Source: Flavobacteriaceae bacterium
Lineage (GTDB): Bacteria > Bacteroidota > Bacteroidia > Flavobacteriales > Flavobacteriaceae
Assembly: GCA_947377425.1 (NCBI GenBank)
Contig: CANCFZ010000143.1
Span: 1 to 5,977 of the forward strand
Length of the DNA stretch: 5,977 nt
Direction of reading: 5' to 3'
The notes under the pieces: model-generated
The model's input: only the letters and a program-made list of their open reading frames with translations
Database searches by the model: none
Told to the model about the DNA's origin: nothing
Shown here: one piece after another, positions 3,703 through 5,977 of the stretch
Layout: each line of letters opens with the position of its first letter
How positions within the stretch are numbered: the stretch's first letter is position 1
Translations under genes and position numbers: made by a program

Positions 3703-5977
3703 ATGGATAGGTTTTCCTTTTTAAATGCAGCACATACCCAATTTTTTGCCGATTTATACGAACAATATACTCAAAATCCAGACGCTGTTGAGCCTAGCTG
3801 GAGAGCATTTTTTCAAGGTTTCGACTTTGGAATGGAAACGTATAACGAAGAAAATGCTGGAGCACAAATAGCAACTTACGCAGCAAATTCATCAGACAAC
3901 GGTCAAGTTTCTGAAAAACTTCAAAAAGAATTTAATGTTTTAAAACTTATTGATGGATACAGAACTCGTGGTCACCTTTTTACAGAAACCAATCCAGTTC
4001 GTGACCGAAGAACTTACGAACCCAATTTAGATTTAGTAAATTTTAATCTTTCTGATGCTGACTTAAATACCGTTTTTGATGCGGCTAAAGTACTTGGTCA
4101 TCAACCTTCAACCTTAAAAGATATTATTACTCATCTTAAAAATGTGTATTGTCAACATATTGGAATTGAATATATGTACATGAGAAAACCTGAAGTAATT
4201 CAGTGGATTCAAAGCAGAATAAACATCAATGACAACCTTCCTAATTTTGATGCAAACCAAAAGAAACACATTTTAGGAAAACTAAACGAAGCGGTTTCAT
4301 TTGAAAATTTCCTTCATACTAAATATGTAGGTCAAAAACGTTTTTCTCTTGAAGGTGGCGAAAGCATCATTCCAGCTTTAGATGCTGTTATTGAAGCGGC
4401 TGCCGAAAAAGGTGTAGAACATTTCGTTATGGGAATGGCGCACAGAGGAAGATTGAATATTTTAGCCAATATTTTTGGTAAAAATACACAAGATATATTT
4501 TCAGAATTTGACGGTAAAGATTACGATCAAGAATATTTTGATGGTGACGTAAAATACCATTTGGGTTTAACTTCTGAGAGAACTACCGAATCGGGCAAAA
4601 AAATCAATCTTAATTTAGCTCCCAATCCATCGCATTTAGAAACGGTTGGAGCCGTTATTGAAGGAATTGCTCGTGCCAAACAAGACCATCATTTTCCAAA
4701 CGATTTTTCTAAAGTATTGCCAATTGCCGTTCACGGAGATGCTGCAGTTGCTGGACAAGGAATTGTGTATGAAATTGTACAAATGGCACAATTGGATGGT
4801 TACAGAACAGGTGGAACTATTCACATTGTAATCAACAATCAAGTGGGTTTTACAACTAATTATCAAGATGCGCGTTCGTCAACTTATTGTACCGATGTGG
4901 CTAAAGTTACTTTGTCGCCAGTACTTCACGTTAATGCTGATGATGCCGAAGCTGTAGTTCATGCGATGTTATTTGCTTTAGATTTCCGTATGGAATTTGG
5001 TCGTGATGTATTTATTGACTTGTTAGGATATAGAAAATACGGTCATAACGAAGGTGATGAACCACGTTTTACACAACCTGTTTTGTATAAAATCATTGCT
5101 AAACACCAAAATCCAAGAGAGATTTATGCTGAAAAATTAATCAGCGCAGGAATTGTAGATGCGGCATATTTAACAAAAATTGAAAACGATTATAAAGCCG
5201 ATTTAGATCAAAATTTAGAAGCGTCTCGTAAGAAAAGTTTAACCATTATCAAACCATTTATGCAAGATGAATGGCAAGGTTATGTTCAAGTTTCTGATGA
5301 TGTAATGCTTCAAAAAGTCGATACAAAATTTGATAAAAAACAATTAGACGAAATCATTGGAGTTGTTTCTTCATTGCCATCAGATAAAAAATTTATCAAT
5401 AAAATATCTAAAATTGTTTCCGACAGAAAAACCATGTACGATAATAATGTTATCGATTGGGGAACTGCAGAAACATTGGCTTATGGTTCGCTATTGTATG
5501 AAGGATATGATGTTCGTGTTTCGGGACAAGACGTAGAAAGAGGGACTTTTTCGCACCGTCATGCCGTTGTGAAAGTAGAAGATAGCGAAGAAGAAGTAAT
5601 TCTTTTAGATACTTTAAAAAATAGTAAAGGAAGATTTCAAATCTACAATTCATTATTATCAGAATATGGAGTTTTAGGATTTGATTATGGATATGCCTTA
5701 GCATCGCCAAAAACGTTAACAATTTGGGAAGCACAATTTGGAGATTTCTCTAACGGTTGCCAAATCATGTTAGACCAATATATTTCTTGTGGAGAAGATA
5801 AATGGAACAACCAAAACGGAATTGTTTTATTATTACCTCACGGATACGAAGGTCAAGGTGCCGAACATTCCTCTGCTAGAATGGAACGTTATTTGCAACT
5901 TTGTGCACGTCACAACATGTACGTTGCCGATTGTACAACGCCAGCCAATTTCTATCACTTGCTGAGAAGACAAATGA
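3703..5977 (+). CDS. sucA: 2-oxoglutarate dehydrogenase E1 component (C-terminus beyond the right edge)
   Basis: This is the thiamine-diphosphate-dependent E1 subunit of the TCA-cycle 2-oxoglutarate dehydrogenase complex. It decarboxylates 2-oxoglutarate and passes the succinyl group to the lipoyl arm of SucB. The window holds 758 of roughly 910-940 codons. Domains in order: N-terminal E2-binding segment (about 1-40, NAAHTQFFADLYEQY), a linker with GYRTRGHL, then the dehydrogenase E1 domain and the start of the transketolase-like pyrimidine domain. Family landmarks: FSLEGGES (214-221), GMAHRGRLN (His247), HLGLTSER (His286), HGDAAVAGQG (344-353, with Asp346) through NNQVGFTT (378-385) as the cofactor and Mg site, GYRKYGHNEGDEP (ending 454), DWGTAE (585-590) and SGQDVERGTFSHRHA (607-621). 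No frameshift or missing key residue is seen. sucB probably follows outside the window. It is monocistronic at its 5' end, with its own promoter. Confidence 0.97.
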   Translation, partial: MDRFSFLNAAHTQFFADLYEQYTQNPDAVEPSWRAFFQGFDFGMETYNEENAGAQIATYAANSSDNGQVSEKLQKEFNVLKLIDGYRTRGHLFTETNPVRDRRTYEPNLDLVNFNLSDADLNTVFDAAKVLGHQPSTLKDIITHLKNVYCQHIGIEYMYMRKPEVIQWIQSRININDNLPNFDANQKKHILGKLNEAVSFENFLHTKYVGQKRFSLEGGESIIPALDAVIEAAAEKGVEHFVMGMAHRGRLNILANIFGKNTQDIFSEFDGKDYDQEYFDGDVKYHLGLTSERTTESGKKINLNLAPNPSHLETVGAVIEGIARAKQDHHFPNDFSKVLPIAVHGDAAVAGQGIVYEIVQMAQLDGYRTGGTIHIVINNQVGFTTNYQDARSSTYCTDVAKVTLSPVLHVNADDAEAVVHAMLFALDFRMEFGRDVFIDLLGYRKYGHNEGDEPRFTQPVLYKIIAKHQNPREIYAEKLISAGIVDAAYLTKIENDYKADLDQNLEASRKKSLTIIKPFMQDEWQGYVQVSDDVMLQKVDTKFDKKQLDEIIGVVSSLPSDKKFINKISKIVSDRKTMYDNNVIDWGTAETLAYGSLLYEGYDVRVSGQDVERGTFSHRHAVVKVEDSEEEVILLDTLKNSKGRFQIYNSLLSEYGVLGFDYGYALASPKTLTIWEAQFGDFSNGCQIMLDQYISCGEDKWNNQNGIVLLLPHGYEGQGAEHSSARMERYLQLCARHNMYVADCTTPANFYHLLRRQM

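Noticed and set aside
4636..4866. Overlapping small open frames on both strands inside sucA
   Set aside because: They lie over the conserved thiamine-diphosphate site of SucA, whose frame is certain; their translations have low-complexity composition.
5450..5734. Minus-strand 94-codon open frame inside sucA
   Set aside because: Leu- and His-rich shadow of conserved SucA sequence; no independent promoter or family match.
1..5977. CRISPR array, mobile element, tRNA/rRNA or defence genes
   Set aside because: No spaced identical repeats, terminal inverted repeats, transposase or integrase motifs, or tRNA-like cloverleafs were seen on either strand.

Overview
The window looks like a chromosomal segment of a Flavobacterium-like member of the Bacteroidota (Flavobacteriia). 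The evidence is low-GC DNA, start sites with A-rich leaders rather than Shine-Dalgarno sequences, several promoters of the Bacteroidota form (-7 box TAnnTTTG), and proteins that read as flavobacterial versions of their families. The genus is an inference from style, not from a search.

Layout. Positions 1-1419 (minus strand) hold the start of an efflux operon: a TetR-family regulator (823-1419) followed after 10 bp by a TolC-type outer-membrane channel (from 812, running off the left edge). Membrane-fusion and RND pump genes would be expected beyond the edge. The TetR promoter carries a 7-bp inverted repeat, a likely autoregulatory operator. A 210-bp intergenic region (1420-1629) separates this operon from a divergent, plus-strand short-chain polyprenyl diphosphate synthase (1630-2604). 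The part next to the synthase has three copies of a 13-bp motif around its promoter, and this is the most unusual non-coding structure in the window. After an 86-bp gap of imperfect repeats comes an uncharacterised 116-aa protein (2691-3041). Its stop codon overlaps, tail to tail, that of a minus-strand 182-aa predicted outer-membrane beta-barrel protein (3038-3586). A 116-bp divergent promoter region then leads into sucA/odhA, the E1 subunit of 2-oxoglutarate dehydrogenase (from 3703, running off the right edge with roughly the last 150-180 residues missing).

How the genes work together. The left operon is a self-regulated drug or metabolite export module. The polyprenyl synthase feeds isoprenoid synthesis (quinones, carotenoids, lipid carriers). 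SucA is the entry subunit of a TCA-cycle complex. These are mostly housekeeping functions. I found no sign of a mobile element, CRISPR array, defence system or RNA gene. The items worth following up are regulatory DNA and two poorly characterised small proteins, not a new multigene system.
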